DNA from: an uncultured Burkholderiales bacterium
GTDB taxonomy: Bacteria; Pseudomonadota; Gammaproteobacteria; Burkholderiales; Eutrophovitaceae
Reading direction: 5' to 3'
Assembly: GCA_951812315.1 (NCBI GenBank)
Contig: CATOSA010000026.1
Span: 1-64,000, forward strand
Length of the DNA stretch: 64,000 nucleotides
A program made the position numbers and the translations under genes. Below are positions 63,727-64,000 of the stretch, in pieces. Under the pieces are notes generated by a model. That model ran no database searches. It had not been told where the DNA came from and saw only the letters and a list, made by a program, of their open reading frames with translations. The stretch's first letter is position 1, and each line of letters opens with the position of its first letter.

Positions 63727-64000
63727 TTATCGATGCTTGAGCACTTTCTTGTAGATGCCGGCGCAGAAATCCCATAATGATCGCTCGGACGGATAAGCCG
63801 AGTGTGGCTTCCCGGTTCTCCGCATATAGCCGTCCAGCTGTTCGGTCGTCCAGCCCATCTTCTTGATGAAGTATTGCTTATCTTTCTCCAATTCGCGATC
63901 GGACGGATACGGAATGCCTTCTAGCCCTCTCAGCGCTTCTTCTCTGGACATCTGTCCCGAAGCAACCAGCGTTGCCAGGTGAAGGCGGCGTTTGTCGACA
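63727..64000 (-). CDS. N-acetyl-sugar amidotransferase (WbpG type), C-terminal part
   Basis: The frame enters from the right edge (VDKRRLHLATLVASGQMSREEALRGLEGIPYP) and ends with KKMGWTTEQLDGYMRR, then SLWDFCAGIYKKVLKHR. This is the C-terminus of WbpG-type amidotransferases, which convert an acetamido sugar to an amidino sugar during LPS synthesis. The N-terminal ATP-pyrophosphatase domain lies beyond the window. It usually works with HisH/HisF-type subunits, not visible here. Confidence 0.75.
   Translation of the reverse strand, partial: VDKRRLHLATLVASGQMSREEALRGLEGIPYPSDRELEKDKQYFIKKMGWTTEQLDGYMRRTGKPHSAYPSERSLWDFCAGIYKKVLKHR

Noticed and set aside
1-64000. CRISPR arrays, tRNA or rRNA genes, integrases, phage or conjugation genes
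   Set aside because: No regularly spaced repeats, cloverleaf sequence, rRNA segment or matching proteins were recognised on either strand by eye.

Overview
The window looks like chromosomal DNA of a gammaproteobacterium with moderately high G+C content. The evidence is the gene content (RND efflux, a Dpp/Opp-type ABC transporter, GltS, MscS, YcaQ, acyl-CoA catabolism, Wzx/Wzy) and the dense intergenic palindromic repeats of a kind common in Xanthomonadales-like genomes. I cannot name a genus from sequence alone. No rRNA, tRNA, CRISPR array, prophage or plasmid replication gene was recognised.

Layout. 1-2 kb: a degenerate IS3-family element sits between two unrelated gene fragments (DUF4272 protein, family 2 glycosyltransferase). 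2-9 kb: an MFS exporter and a secreted beta-propeller protein; the propeller's terminator hairpin was split by an IS1182-family element, which was itself split by an intact-looking IS3-family (IS407-type) element; then a structured repeat and an MscS channel. 9-15 kb: VOC protein, cysteine-repeat secreted protein, RND adaptor and pump. 15-22 kb: a second partial copy of the first IS, amidohydrolase, gltS (its stop codon lies in a MITE-like element), frameshifted tyrosine phosphatase, a DSD1-type PLP enzyme and a GFA protein. A 238-bp MITE-like element occurs at both ends of this block in opposite orientation. 22-32 kb: a long minus-strand cluster for CoA-ester metabolism (epimerase, two SDRs, acyl-CoA synthetase, acyl-CoA dehydrogenase, MaoC hydratase, HpcH/HpaI aldolase) with an embedded MoxR/CoxE-type AAA+/VWA pair. 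32-44 kb: coiled-coil protein, GST, a broken serine hydrolase, a complete peptide/opine-type ABC transporter operon, a ketopantoate-reductase-like enzyme and a MgtC/DUF4010 membrane protein. 45-50 kb: PPK2, CaiB/BaiF CoA-transferase, two decayed membrane/peptidase genes, a SnoaL-like protein and two tandem structured repeats. 50-57 kb: a large two-heme protein, a DUF2652-SRPBCC protein, a small secreted protein, a DJ-1/PfpI protein, YcaQ and an unlisted 49-residue membrane protein. 57-64 kb: a third deleted copy of the first IS, then the edge of a surface-polysaccharide locus (Wzy, Wzx, start of a WbpG-type amidotransferase) mixed with gene remnants.

The most notable observations are: (1) a dispersed repeat family whose hairpin stem and a second loop-to-flank pairing both show compensatory changes between copies; (2) two exact-length 238-bp MITE-like copies in inverted orientation plus deletion derivatives; (3) nested insertions that can be undone on paper, one of them into the loop of a terminator; (4) five or more genes broken by one- or two-base lesions, which is either genuine decay or systematic sequence error.
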